Part shown: positions 49,381 through 58,063 of the stretch, piece after piece
Numbering within the stretch: position 1 is the stretch's first letter
How the letters are laid out: every line of letters starts with the position of its first letter
Source of the DNA: Nocardia acididurans
GTDB taxonomy: Bacteria; Actinomycetota; Actinomycetes; Mycobacteriales; Mycobacteriaceae
Length of the DNA stretch: 64,000 nucleotides
Direction of reading: 5' to 3'
NCBI RefSeq assembly: GCF_016741815.1
Contig: NZ_JAERRJ010000001.1
Location: forward strand, 310,001-374,000
Translations under genes and position numbers: made by a program
The notes under the pieces: model-generated
Database searches by the model: none
What the model was told of the DNA's origin: nothing
The model's input: only the letters and a program-made list of their open reading frames with translations

Positions 49381-51582
49381 GTGAGCTCATCCCGTAAGCG
49401 GCGCCGTGGCGAACCACCGCCGTACGCCACCATGGCCGGGTGGAATGAGCTCCCGACAGACCAGTTCCGGCGGCAGCAGCCGTCGCACAGCAGGCCCCGA
49501 CGCCGCGCCAAACCGCCCAAAACACCGAAACGGCAGGATAGTTCGCGACGACCGCGCGCCTCCCGGGGGCGACGCGTCCTGCGCGTGCTGACCACGCTGT
49601 TCGTGATCTTCGCGGTGATCCCCTCACTGCTCATCGGATTGGCGTACTGGAGCGCGGAAATTCCCGACCCGAATGCCGTGCAGACCAATCAGATCGCCAC
49701 CATCCTCACCGCCGACGGGCAGTCGGTCATCGCGAAAGTCGTACCGCCCGAGGGCAATCGGATCCCCGTCCCGCTCAGCGACGTCCCCGAACCGGTGCGG
49801 CTGGCCATGCTGTCGGCCGAGGACCGCAACTTCTACACCAACCCCGGCTACTCCGCCTCGGCCTTCGTCCGCGCCGCGCGCGACAACCTGCTCGGCAAGG
49901 AAGACGCCGGCGGCGGCTCCACCATCACGCAGCAGTACGTGAAGAACGCCTTCCTCAGCTCCGAACGCACCATGAGCCGCAAGATGCGCGAACTCATCAT
50001 CTCCGCGAAGATGGCGCGGCAGTGGAGCAAGGACGAGATCCTCGAGGCCTACTTCAACACCATCTACTACGGGCGCGGCGCGTACGGCATCTCCGCCGCC
50101 GCGCGCGCCTACTTCGCCAAGAGCGTTCCCGAACTCACCCTCGCCGAGGGCGCGGTCCTGGCCGCCGTGGTGCGCACACCGTCCATCCTGGACCCGGAAA
50201 CCCACCTGGACGCCCTCACCGACCGCTGGAACTACGTGCTGGACGGCATGATCCAGATGGGCGTGCTCAACCGCAGCGAGCGGGCCGCCACCGTGTTCCC
50301 CGTCATCGTGCCCGTCACCGAGGTCGACGACACGCCGCGCGGCCCCGAGGGCCTCATCCGCGCCCAGGTGCTGCGCGAACTGCGCTCCTCCGGCATCAGC
50401 GAACACGAACTCAACACCGGTGCGCTGCAGATCTTCACGACCATCGACGCCCGCGCCCAGCAGGCCGCGCTCGACGCCGTGAACAATGGCCTGAACGGGC
50501 AACCGTCCGAATTGCGCACCGCCGTGGTGTCCATCGACCCGCGCAGCGGCGCGGTGCGCGCCTACTACGGCGGACCGGACGGCATCGGCTTCGACTTCGC
50601 CCAGGCCCCTTTGCAAACCGGTTCGGCCTTCAAGACTTTCGCGGTGCTGGCCGCACTGCAGCAGGGCATCTCGCTGTCCTATCGAATCGACAGCGCGCCC
50701 ATCACCGTCAACGGCGAGAAGATCCAGAACGTCGGCGGCGAGACCTGCGGCACCTGCCCGCTGTCCGAAGCGTTCAAGCGCTCGCTCAACACCAGCTTCT
50801 ACCGCCTCAGCCAGGCCCTGTTCGAAGGCCCCAAGGCCATCGCCAACGCCGCGCACCTGGCCGGAATCCCGGAATCGATTCCGGGCATCGGCGAGACCCT
50901 CACCGAAGAGGGCGGGCCGCCGCTGCCCGCCATCGTGCTCGGCGCGTATTCCGTGCGGCCGATAGACATGGCCTCGGCGTATGCCACCATTGCCGCGTCC
51001 GGGACCTATCACGCACCGTATTTCGTGCAGAAGGTGGTGACCGGCGACGGCCGGGTGCTGCTCGACCGGGGCGGCGATCCGCCGCCCGGCGAACAGCGCA
51101 TCCAATCCTCGGTGGCCGATACCGTCACCTCCGCCATGCAGCCCATCGCCGCCTACTCCAACGGGCACGGGCTGGCCGGAAACCGGCCGTCGGCGGCCAA
51201 GACCGGCACCACCCAGCTCAGCGACACCGGCGACAACAAGGACGCCTGGATGGTCGGCTTCACGCCGTCGCTGTCCACCGCCGTATGGGTGGGAACCGAA
51301 CAGTCCCAACCGATTACGACATCGCGCGGCTCCGCCATCTACGGATCCGGCCTGCCCGCGGATATCTGGAAGGCCACCATGGACGGCGCACTGGACGGCA
51401 CGCCGGTGGAACAGTTCCCGAATCCGGCGCCGGTTGCGGGGGCGCCGCCCGCCGACGGGAATTGGGACATACTGAATCCCGGCAATGGCGCGCAGCAGGA
51501 TCCCGTCGTGGTGATTCCGCCCGCGCCCGAACCGAAACAGGTGGAGATCTTCCCCGGCCTTTCCATTCCGGTTCCGGGTTAG
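49381..51582 (+). CDS. Class A penicillin-binding protein (transglycosylase/transpeptidase), paralogue 1
   Basis: 733 residues. A basic cytoplasmic N-terminus is followed by one membrane helix near 65-85. The GT51 domain carries EDRNFYTNPG, GGSTITQQYVKN and KDEILEAYFNTIYYGRGAYGI. The transpeptidase has Ser415 in GSAFK (SxxK), SLN in KRSLNTSF and KTG in AAKTGTTQ. It polymerises and cross-links peptidoglycan. GTG 49381 is used because AAGGAG ends 6 nt before it. A close paralogue lies at 55190 on the other side of ino1-padR. The C-terminus ends VEIFPGLSIPVPG without the long tail of the paralogue. Confidence 0.93.
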   Translation: MSSSRKRRRGEPPPYATMAGWNELPTDQFRRQQPSHSRPRRRAKPPKTPKRQDSSRRPRASRGRRVLRVLTTLFVIFAVIPSLLIGLAYWSAEIPDPNAVQTNQIATILTADGQSVIAKVVPPEGNRIPVPLSDVPEPVRLAMLSAEDRNFYTNPGYSASAFVRAARDNLLGKEDAGGGSTITQQYVKNAFLSSERTMSRKMRELIISAKMARQWSKDEILEAYFNTIYYGRGAYGISAAARAYFAKSVPELTLAEGAVLAAVVRTPSILDPETHLDALTDRWNYVLDGMIQMGVLNRSERAATVFPVIVPVTEVDDTPRGPEGLIRAQVLRELRSSGISEHELNTGALQIFTTIDARAQQAALDAVNNGLNGQPSELRTAVVSIDPRSGAVRAYYGGPDGIGFDFAQAPLQTGSAFKTFAVLAALQQGISLSYRIDSAPITVNGEKIQNVGGETCGTCPLSEAFKRSLNTSFYRLSQALFEGPKAIANAAHLAGIPESIPGIGETLTEEGGPPLPAIVLGAYSVRPIDMASAYATIAASGTYHAPYFVQKVVTGDGRVLLDRGGDPPPGEQRIQSSVADTVTSAMQPIAAYSNGHGLAGNRPSAAKTGTTQLSDTGDNKDAWMVGFTPSLSTAVWVGTEQSQPITTSRGSAIYGSGLPADIWKATMDGALDGTPVEQFPNPAPVAGAPPADGNWDILNPGNGAQQDPVVVIPPAPEPKQVEIFPGLSIPVPG

Positions 51583-51750
51583 CGGAACGAGAGCTGTTGA
51601 TCATGAATCAGCACTACCCGACCCATCCGCGCCCGGCTGTGGATATTGTGGAATCCGCCACCGATGCCAGCGACTCCGGGCAACGGTGGCAGGATGCGGG
51701 TGGAGAGCAGGGTGGGGTCGGAGACAGCACGAGACTTAGGGGCGACGCCG

Positions 51751-52206
51751 GTGGATTTCAATGTCGTTGAACGCCACGAGACGCTGGTGGCCGGAACGGT
51801 GCTACGCAGTCCGGCACTCGCGGTCGAAGGACCACGCCGCGTGAAGGTCGAGGAGGCCTGGAAGCGCAATCTGTCGCGCACCCTCCCCGGGCCACCCGCG
51901 ACGGCGTACGTCGATCACGCACCGGAGATCGGCTCATACCTGACCCACATCGTCGGGTACCGCTGCCGCACGCTGGACGACCTGCAACCGGGCGACGTGC
52001 TCGCGCGCATCCCGGCCGGAAGATTCGCCCTGTTCACCCGCAGCGGGGACAACCTGGGCGACACCATCGCCTCCATCTGGCGCACGGTGTGGGATCTGGA
52101 GGCATCGGGCACGCTGCGGCGCGCCTACACCGGGGATTTCGAGCGGTACCCGGATTCCCGGACAGTGGAGGTTTTCGTCGCGCTGGATACGAGCGCGGAG
52201 GGGTAG
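51751..52206 (+). CDS. GyrI/AraC effector-binding-domain protein, paralogue 1
   Basis: 151 residues. It resembles the small-molecule effector-binding domain of AraC/MerR regulators (BmrR/GyrI fold): HAPEIGSYLTHIVGYRCRTLDDLQPGDVLARIPAGRFALFT, WRTVWDLEASGTLRRAYTGDFERYP and VEVFVALD. There is no DNA-binding domain. GTG 51751 is chosen because the neighbour's start VDFEIV aligns with VDFNVV here; an upstream ATG (51694) is less likely. It may bind a drug or signal in the cytoplasm. Confidence 0.7.
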   Translation: MDFNVVERHETLVAGTVLRSPALAVEGPRRVKVEEAWKRNLSRTLPGPPATAYVDHAPEIGSYLTHIVGYRCRTLDDLQPGDVLARIPAGRFALFTRSGDNLGDTIASIWRTVWDLEASGTLRRAYTGDFERYPDSRTVEVFVALDTSAEG

Positions 52207-52213
52207 GGGCACA

Positions 52214-52639
52214 GTGGACTTCGAAATCGTCACCCTGGATCCGTTCCTGGTCGGCGGCCTGACCATCCCGCTCGCCGGGCGCGAGGTCACCGCGCGTGAC
52301 CTCGACCTGGTCAACTTCACCTGGGACCGCTACCTGGCGCGGGAGAAGAAGGCCGAGCGGGTGGCCGCCTACATCGGGCAGAACGACCACGCGGTCGCGG
52401 TGCTCGGCTACGAACTATCCGGACTCGACGATCTGGACACCGGTGACGTGGTGACGCGGATTCCGTCCGGGCGCTACGCGAAATTCGTTGTGTCCGACAA
52501 GCCTTACGACCTGCTGCGCACCGCGTGGGCGAAGGTCGCCAAGGCGGAGAACGCGGGCACCATCACGCGCTCGCACACCGCGGAGATCGAGCGCTACACC
52601 GGGCCGACCTCGGTCGAGGTGTACGTCTCCCTCGACTGA
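52214..52639 (+). CDS. GyrI/AraC effector-binding-domain protein, paralogue 2
   Basis: 141 residues, a tandem paralogue of the gene 7 bp upstream: VDFEIVTLDPFLVGGLTIP, YELSGLDDLDTGDVVTRIPSGRYAKFVV, RTAWAKVAKAENAGTITRSHTAEIERYTGP and VEVYVSLD line up with it. The conserved Glu near the C-terminus (EIERY/EVYV) is typical of GyrI-like folds. It has no DNA-binding part. GTG 52214 follows AGGGG. The pair lies between a PBP gene and ino1, and a perfect hairpin terminator follows. Confidence 0.75.
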   Translation: MDFEIVTLDPFLVGGLTIPLAGREVTARDLDLVNFTWDRYLAREKKAERVAAYIGQNDHAVAVLGYELSGLDDLDTGDVVTRIPSGRYAKFVVSDKPYDLLRTAWAKVAKAENAGTITRSHTAEIERYTGPTSVEVYVSLD

Positions 52640-52677
52640 CGGGCCGGGCTGCGCGCCCGACCCCCGAATTGCCAAGA

Positions 52678-52706
52678 GCGGCCCCGCAATCGAATTGCGG
52701 GGCCGC
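52678..52706. terminator. Bidirectional hairpin terminator
   Basis: A 13-bp perfect stem with a 3-nt loop (CGA) lies between the convergent GyrI-like pair and ino1. Confidence 0.8.
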
Positions 52707-52724
52707 CCTTGTGCTGCGTCCGAA

Positions 52725-53822
52725 TTACTCGGCGTCGATGATGAACGCTTCCAGCTGCGCGCGGGCGACATCGTCGGCGATCTGCTTCGGCGGCGACTTC
52801 ATCAGGTACGCCGAGGCCGGGATGACCGGTCCGCCGATGCCGCGGTCCTTGGCGATCTTCGCGGCGCGCACCGCGTCGATGATGATGCCGGCCGAGTTCG
52901 GCGAGTCCCACACCTCGAGCTTGTACTCCAGGTTCAGCGGCACGTCACCGAAGGCGCGACCCTCCAGCCGGACGTAGGCCCACTTGCGGTCGTCGAGCCA
53001 CTCGACGTAGTCCGACGGGCCGATGTGCACGTTGCGGTCGTGCACCTTGCCCGCCAGCGGACCCTCGAGGTTCGAGGTCACGGCCTGGGTCTTGGAGACC
53101 TTCTTGGACTCCAGGCGATCACGCTCGAGCATGTTCTTGAAGTCCATGTTGCCGCCGACGTTCAGCTGGTAGGTGCGGTCCAGCGTGACGCCGCGGTCCT
53201 CGAACAGCTTGGCCATCACGCGGTGCGTGATGGTCGCGCCGACCTGCGACTTGATGTCGTCACCGACGATCGGGACACCGGCGTCGACGAACTTCTGCGC
53301 CCACACCGGATCCGAGGCGATGAACACCGGCAGCGCGTTGACGAAGGCCACGCCCGCGTCGATCGCGCACTGCGCGTAGAACTTGTCGGCCTCCTCGGAA
53401 CCCACCGGCAGGTAGGACACGAGCACGTCGACCTTGGCATCCTTCAGCGCCTGCACGACGTCGACCGGCTCGGCATCCGACAGCTCGATGGTCTGCGCGT
53501 AGTACTTGCCGATGCCGTCCAGCGTCGGACCACGCTGCACGGAGATGCCCGACGGCGGCACGTCGGAGATCTTGATGGTGTTGTTCTCGCTGGCGAAGAT
53601 CGCGTCGGCCAGGTCGAAACCGACCTTCTTGGCGTCGACGTCGAACGCGGCGACGAACTTGACGTCGCGGACGTGGTAGGGACCGAACTTGACGTGCATG
53701 AGACCCGGTACGGTCGAGTCAGCGTCGGCGTCCTTGTAGTACTGCACGCCCTGGACCAGGGAAGAAGCGCAGTTACCAACGCCGACAATGGCCACCCGTA
53801 CTTCGGTGTTGATGTCACTCAT
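52725..53822 (-). CDS. ino1: Inositol-3-phosphate synthase
   Basis: 365 residues, the actinobacterial short form. The NAD motif is [16 protein letters not shown] near residue 10. [32 protein letters not shown] and [17 protein letters not shown] are the catalytic-core segments, and [16 protein letters not shown] sequence ends the protein. It converts glucose-6-phosphate to inositol-3-phosphate, the entry to phosphatidylinositol, mycothiol and lipoglycans. It overlaps the PadR gene by 8 bp. The same order occurs in M. tuberculosis (Rv0046c-Rv0047c). Confidence 0.96.
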   Translation of the reverse strand: MSDINTEVRVAIVGVGNCASSLVQGVQYYKDADADSTVPGLMHVKFGPYHVRDVKFVAAFDVDAKKVGFDLADAIFASENNTIKISDVPPSGISVQRGPTLDGIGKYYAQTIELSDAEPVDVVQALKDAKVDVLVSYLPVGSEEADKFYAQCAIDAGVAFVNALPVFIASDPVWAQKFVDAGVPIVGDDIKSQVGATITHRVMAKLFEDRGVTLDRTYQLNVGGNMDFKNMLERDRLESKKVSKTQAVTSNLEGPLAGKVHDRNVHIGPSDYVEWLDDRKWAYVRLEGRAFGDVPLNLEYKLEVWDSPNSAGIIIDAVRAAKIAKDRGIGGPVIPASAYLMKSPPKQIADDVARAQLEAFIIDAE

Positions 53823-54372
53823 GGCCGATATTTCCCTCTTTCTGTGGTGCCGCCTTCGTCGATTGCTCCGCAGCAATCAACTCGTTGAGCCAGCGCACTT
53901 CGCGCTCGCTTGATTCGAGACCGAGTTGATGGAGCTGGCGGGTGTAGCGATCCAGCTGCCCGCTGGCTCGTTTGATCGCCTCCCGCAGTCCTTCTCGGCG
54001 CTCCTCGACCTGTCGCCGCCTGCCCTCCAGGATTCGCATCCTCGCTTCCGCGGGGGTGCGGCTGAAGAAGGCGAGATGAACGCCGAAGCCGTCGTCGGTG
54101 TAGTTCTGCGGGCCGGTGTCTGCGAGCAGTTCGTTGAACCGCTCCCGGCCCGTGTCTGTGAGGTTGTAGACCCGCCGTGCCCGGCGCGTGGCCAGACCGA
54201 GCGGGGCTTCTTCGGCGATGAGACCGTCGGCCTGCATGCGCCGCAGGGTCGGATACAGCGACCCGTAGGAGAAGGCACGGAACGGACCGAGCAGGCCGGT
54301 GAGGCGTTTGCGCAGTTCGTAGCCGTGCATCGGAGATTCGAGGAGCAGCCCGAGGATTGCCAACTCGAGCAC
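53815..54372 (-). CDS. PadR-family transcriptional regulator
   Basis: 185 residues. The N-terminal winged helix is typical: [54 protein letters not shown], then [15 protein letters not shown]-terminal coiled-coil dimerisation part (about 105-175, [33 protein letters not shown]) follows. GTG 54372 has GGGAGGTG upstream. It leads the padR-ino1 operon and is preceded by a perfect 8-1-8 palindrome, so it probably represses itself and ino1. The counterpart is M. tuberculosis Rv0047c. Confidence 0.92.
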   Translation of the reverse strand: MLELAILGLLLESPMHGYELRKRLTGLLGPFRAFSYGSLYPTLRRMQADGLIAEEAPLGLATRRARRVYNLTDTGRERFNELLADTGPQNYTDDGFGVHLAFFSRTPAEARMRILEGRRRQVEERREGLREAIKRASGQLDRYTRQLHQLGLESSEREVRWLNELIAAEQSTKAAPQKEGNIGHE

Positions 54373-54431
54373 CGGGCCTCACCTCCCTGACTTGTTCTCT
54401 TCAGACCTAACCGATGGATGCAGCTCCAAAC

Positions 54432-54448
54432 TATATCGGCCCGATATA
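54432..54448. promoter_or_regulatory. PadR operator candidate, perfect palindrome
   Basis: TATATCGG-C-CCGATATA lies 59 bp before the padR start. It is AT-rich within GC-rich DNA, as expected for an operator overlapping a promoter. It probably controls padR-ino1. Confidence 0.7.
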
Positions 54449-54481
54449 AAAGCGCCACCATTCCGCCTCCCCGAATCTTCG

Positions 54482-54586
54482 GCGCCCGGCTGAGAGCCGT
54501 CGACCGTCGAGCACGCGTGCCGCCGGTTGAGAGCCGCTCCGACTCTGGACGTCCCCGGCGAGTTACCCGGCCCGCACGAAATCAGT
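54482..54586. repeat. 105-bp dispersed intergenic element, copy B
   Basis: Copy B of the element at 29459-29563: same length, 14 substitutions, no gaps. It lies between the padR operator and the divergent DUF5318 gene. In both copies the next gene in minus orientation (phoX, padR) starts about 105-110 bp away. Confidence 0.75.
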
Positions 54587-54670
54587 TGTCGCCTTTCGAT
54601 CACCCAGGTGAACCCTGAGAGTTCATCCGGGGAGTGCGGCAGGTGCGCCGTCGCAAGTACTCTGGGTCGC

Positions 54671-55081
54671 GTGCGAATACAGCGGCAGGTGGTGGACTAT
54701 GCGCTCCGGCGCCGGTCGCTGCTGGCTGATGTCTATGCGGGGCGGGTAGCCGTGGCCGAGGTGTGCGATGCGAATCCCTACCTGTTGCGTGCGGCAAAGT
54801 TTCACGGGCGGGGGAGCGAGGTCACATGCCCGATCTGCAGGAAAGAGCAGCTGACCCTCGTATCCTGGGTCTTCGGCGACGGGCTGGGGCCCGCCGCCGG
54901 CTCCGCCCGCACACCGGAGGAATTGGTACGGATGGCCGAGGCTCGTGAGGAGTTCTCGGTTCATGTCGTCGAGGTGTGCCGGACCTGCAGTTGGAACCAT
55001 TTGGTGCAGTCCTATGTGCTGGGCCACCCGCCGGTGCCCTCGGGCCGCCGCCGCACCGGGACCCGGCGCGCCGCCGAATGA
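54671..55081 (+). CDS. DUF5318 zinc-ribbon protein (Rv0049-like)
   Basis: 136 residues. Four Cys in two pairs (TCPICRKEQ and VCRTCSWNH) form a zinc ribbon. The N-terminus QRQVVDYALRRRSLLADVYAGRVAVAEVCDANPYLLRAAKFHG is conserved across Mycobacteriales. Function unknown; it always precedes ponA1, suggesting a link to the cell wall or a regulatory role. GTG 54671 is the first start giving the conserved N-terminus. The PBP gene follows 108 bp later. Confidence 0.85.
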   Translation: MRIQRQVVDYALRRRSLLADVYAGRVAVAEVCDANPYLLRAAKFHGRGSEVTCPICRKEQLTLVSWVFGDGLGPAAGSARTPEELVRMAEAREEFSVHVVEVCRTCSWNHLVQSYVLGHPPVPSGRRRTGTRRAAE

Positions 55082-55189
55082 AAGGCCACGCCGACTGCTG
55101 ATCCGCGGGCACGAGCGTGCCCGCCGCGGTGAACGTGACCGCATCGAGCCACAGGACCGTATTTCGAGTAGCTATTGGAGAGCCAGGCT

Positions 55190-58054
55190 GTGACATCGCC
55201 CTATGACGACGGACCGCACGGCGGCCGCCCCCGTGGCGGTTCGCAACCCGGCCCCGGCGGCTACCCGCCGCCTCGACCGGCAGGCCCGCCGCCCGGCGCA
55301 CGGCAGCCGAACGGCCAGCCCCGCCCCGCCCAGGGCCCCGGCCCGGGGAACGCGCAGCGGCGCGGCCCGGTACCCAACGGCGGTCCCGGCGGGATGCCGC
55401 CGCGAAACCCCCAGCCCGGCCGCGGTCCGGCGGCGCCGCAGGGCGGTCCCGCGCGCGGCGCGGATGCGCAGCGACGTCCCACTCCGCAGGGCAATCCGGC
55501 CGGTGGCGTAGGCCCCGGCGGCACCCGCAAGCTACCCCACCCGGCCGCGAATACCGGTGGGCGACAGGCTGTTCCGGAACACATCCAGCGTGCCGCGACC
55601 TCCGACCGCGCCCAGCGCGCCGCCGAATCCGGCCGCCGCGCGGGCACCGCGACCCGACCGCGTCCGGCCGACGACCGCACCCGCCCGCCCTCGGGCGCAC
55701 AGCCCGCCACGCGGCGGGCGCAGAACGGCGGCACCCCGTCGGGTCCGCCGCCGCGCCGTCCCGGCTCCGGTGGTTCCGGCGGCTCGGGCGGTCCGGGCCG
55801 GGGCGCGGGCGCGAAGAAGAAGCGCTCGGTCTGGAAGATCATCCGCCGGGTCTGCTACGTCATGCTGGCGCTGTTCGTCATCCTGCCGAGCACCGCGTTC
55901 CTGATCGCCTACTCGACGGCCACCGTGCCGAAGCCGGGCGACCTGAAGACCAATCAGGTGGCCACCATCGTGGCGGCCGACGGCAGCACCGTGCTGTCGA
56001 AAATCATTCCGCCGGAAGGCAACCGGACCGACGTCACCATCGACCAGATCCCGCCGACGGTGCGCAATGCCGTGATCGCGGCCGAGGACCGGTCCTTCTA
56101 CACCAACCCGGGCTTCTCCATCACCGGCTTCATCCGCGCGCTGTGGCGCAATGCCACCGGCGTGGCGGACGCGGGCGGTGGTTCGACGATCACCCAGCAG
56201 TACGTCAAGAACGCCATGGTCGGCAACGAGCACTCGCTGAACCGAAAGCTCAAGGAGCTGGTGATCTCGGCGAAGATGGCCAGGCAGTGGTCCAAGGACG
56301 AGATCCTCACCGCCTACCTGAACACCATCTACTTCGGTCGCGGCGCGTACGGCATCGACGCGGCGTCCAAGGCCTACTTCGGCAAGCCGGTCACCGAGCT
56401 GAACACCGCCGAGGGCGCGGTGCTCGCGGCGGTCATCCAGCAGCCGTCCAACCTGGACCCGGAGAAGAATCCGACGGGCGCGAAAGCCCGCTGGGACTAC
56501 GTGCTCTCCGGCATGGTGGACATGGGCAACCTGACCTCGCAGGAAAAGGCGAGCACCCAGTTCCCGCCGGTGATTCCGGCCGCGCAGGCCGCCGGTGAGA
56601 ACACCACCGACGACGGCCCGGCGGGTCTGATCAAGTCGCAGGTGCTCAAGGAGCTGACGGCGGCGGGCATCTCCGAGCGTCAGCTCAACACCGAGGGCCT
56701 GACCATCACCACCACCATCGATCCGGTCGCCCAGCAGGCGGCCATCGACTCGGTGAACAAGTACATGGACGGTGAACCCGAGAACCTGCGCACCGCGGTG
56801 GTCTCGGTGGATCCGAAGAACGGCGCGGTGCTCGCCTACTACGGCGGCACCGACGGCCAGGGCTTCGACTTCGCCAATGCCGGTCTGCCGGCGGGCTCCT
56901 CGTTCAAAGTGTTCGGCCTGGCCGAGAACCTGGAACTGGGCAAGTCGCTGTCCACTCTGTACGACTCGTCGCCGGTCACCGTGAACGGCATCAAGATCAC
57001 GAACGTCGAAGGCGAACAGTGCGGCATGTGCACCATCGCCGAGGCGCTCAAGCGGTCGCTGAACACCAGCTTCTACCGCATGATGCTGGACATGCCGGGC
57101 AACGGCCCGCAGAAGATCGCCGACATGGCGCACAAGCTGGGCATCCCGGAATCCATTCCGGGCGTGGGCAAGACGCTCACCGAACCGGACGGCTCCGGCC
57201 CCAACAACGGCATCGTGCTCGGCCAGTACCAGGTGCGCGTGCTCGACATGGCCTCCGCGTACGCGACCCTCGCGGCGTCCGGCGTCTATCACGCGCCGCA
57301 CTTCGTGACCAAGGTCGTGGCCTCCGACGGCAGCGTGCTGCTGGACCGCGGCGACGTCGCCGGTGAGCAGCGCGTCTCGGCCGCCGTGGCCGACAACGTC
57401 ACCGCCGCCATGAAGCCCATCGCCGCCTGGTCGCGCAACCACAACCTGGCGGGCGGCCGCGACTCGGCCTCCAAGACCGGCACCAACCAGCTCGGCGACA
57501 CCGGCGAGAACCGCGACGCCTGGATGGTCGGCTACACGCCGTCGCTGGCCACCGCGGTCTGGGTCGGCACCGAACAGGGCGAGAAACTGCGAAACGCCAA
57601 CGGCGGCATGATCTACGGTTCCGGCCTGCCCTCCGACATCTGGAAGGGCACCATGGACGGCACGCTCTCGGGCACGCCGAACGAGTCCTTCCCGAAGCCG
57701 GGCGCCATCGCCGGTCAGGCCGGTGTGCCGTCCTGGTCCGCGCCGTACACCGCGCCGTCGACCAGTGACAACCCCATCGCGCCGCCGGTCATCACGCAGA
57801 GCCAGGTGGAGATCCTGCCGGGTATCACCATCCCGGTACCGGGTCTCGCGCCCAACCCGCAGAACCAGCAGCGCTCCCAGCAGACCGAGGAGAACGACAG
57901 CGGGCCGATGCCGGGACAACCGGTCGCGCCCTCCGACGGCTCCCCGCTGACCACCACGCGCAGCGCGCCCACCACGGCGAACAGCGGCGGCGGGACAGGC
58001 AACGGCGGCGGCAACGGGAATGGCAACGGCACCGGGCCGACACGGTCTCGGTAG
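55190..58054 (+). CDS. ponA1: Class A penicillin-binding protein, PonA1-like
   Basis: 954 residues. About 215 residues of Pro/Gly/Arg-rich cytoplasmic arm precede the membrane helix (VCYVMLALFVILPSTAFLIAY). The GT51 domain carries EDRSFYTNPGFS, GGSTITQQYVKN and AYLNTIYFGRGAYGI. The transpeptidase has Ser570 in SSFK, SLN in KRSLNTSF and KTG in ASKTGTNQ. A Pro/Gly/Asn-rich tail of about 80 residues ends the protein. Position between DUF5318 and GT87 genes equals M. tuberculosis ponA1 (Rv0050). GTG 55190 has GGAG upstream. Confidence 0.94.
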   Translation: MTSPYDDGPHGGRPRGGSQPGPGGYPPPRPAGPPPGARQPNGQPRPAQGPGPGNAQRRGPVPNGGPGGMPPRNPQPGRGPAAPQGGPARGADAQRRPTPQGNPAGGVGPGGTRKLPHPAANTGGRQAVPEHIQRAATSDRAQRAAESGRRAGTATRPRPADDRTRPPSGAQPATRRAQNGGTPSGPPPRRPGSGGSGGSGGPGRGAGAKKKRSVWKIIRRVCYVMLALFVILPSTAFLIAYSTATVPKPGDLKTNQVATIVAADGSTVLSKIIPPEGNRTDVTIDQIPPTVRNAVIAAEDRSFYTNPGFSITGFIRALWRNATGVADAGGGSTITQQYVKNAMVGNEHSLNRKLKELVISAKMARQWSKDEILTAYLNTIYFGRGAYGIDAASKAYFGKPVTELNTAEGAVLAAVIQQPSNLDPEKNPTGAKARWDYVLSGMVDMGNLTSQEKASTQFPPVIPAAQAAGENTTDDGPAGLIKSQVLKELTAAGISERQLNTEGLTITTTIDPVAQQAAIDSVNKYMDGEPENLRTAVVSVDPKNGAVLAYYGGTDGQGFDFANAGLPAGSSFKVFGLAENLELGKSLSTLYDSSPVTVNGIKITNVEGEQCGMCTIAEALKRSLNTSFYRMMLDMPGNGPQKIADMAHKLGIPESIPGVGKTLTEPDGSGPNNGIVLGQYQVRVLDMASAYATLAASGVYHAPHFVTKVVASDGSVLLDRGDVAGEQRVSAAVADNVTAAMKPIAAWSRNHNLAGGRDSASKTGTNQLGDTGENRDAWMVGYTPSLATAVWVGTEQGEKLRNANGGMIYGSGLPSDIWKGTMDGTLSGTPNESFPKPGAIAGQAGVPSWSAPYTAPSTSDNPIAPPVITQSQVEILPGITIPVPGLAPNPQNQQRSQQTEENDSGPMPGQPVAPSDGSPLTTTRSAPTTANSGGGTGNGGGNGNGNGTGPTRSR

Positions 58055-58063
58055 CCTTCTGCC

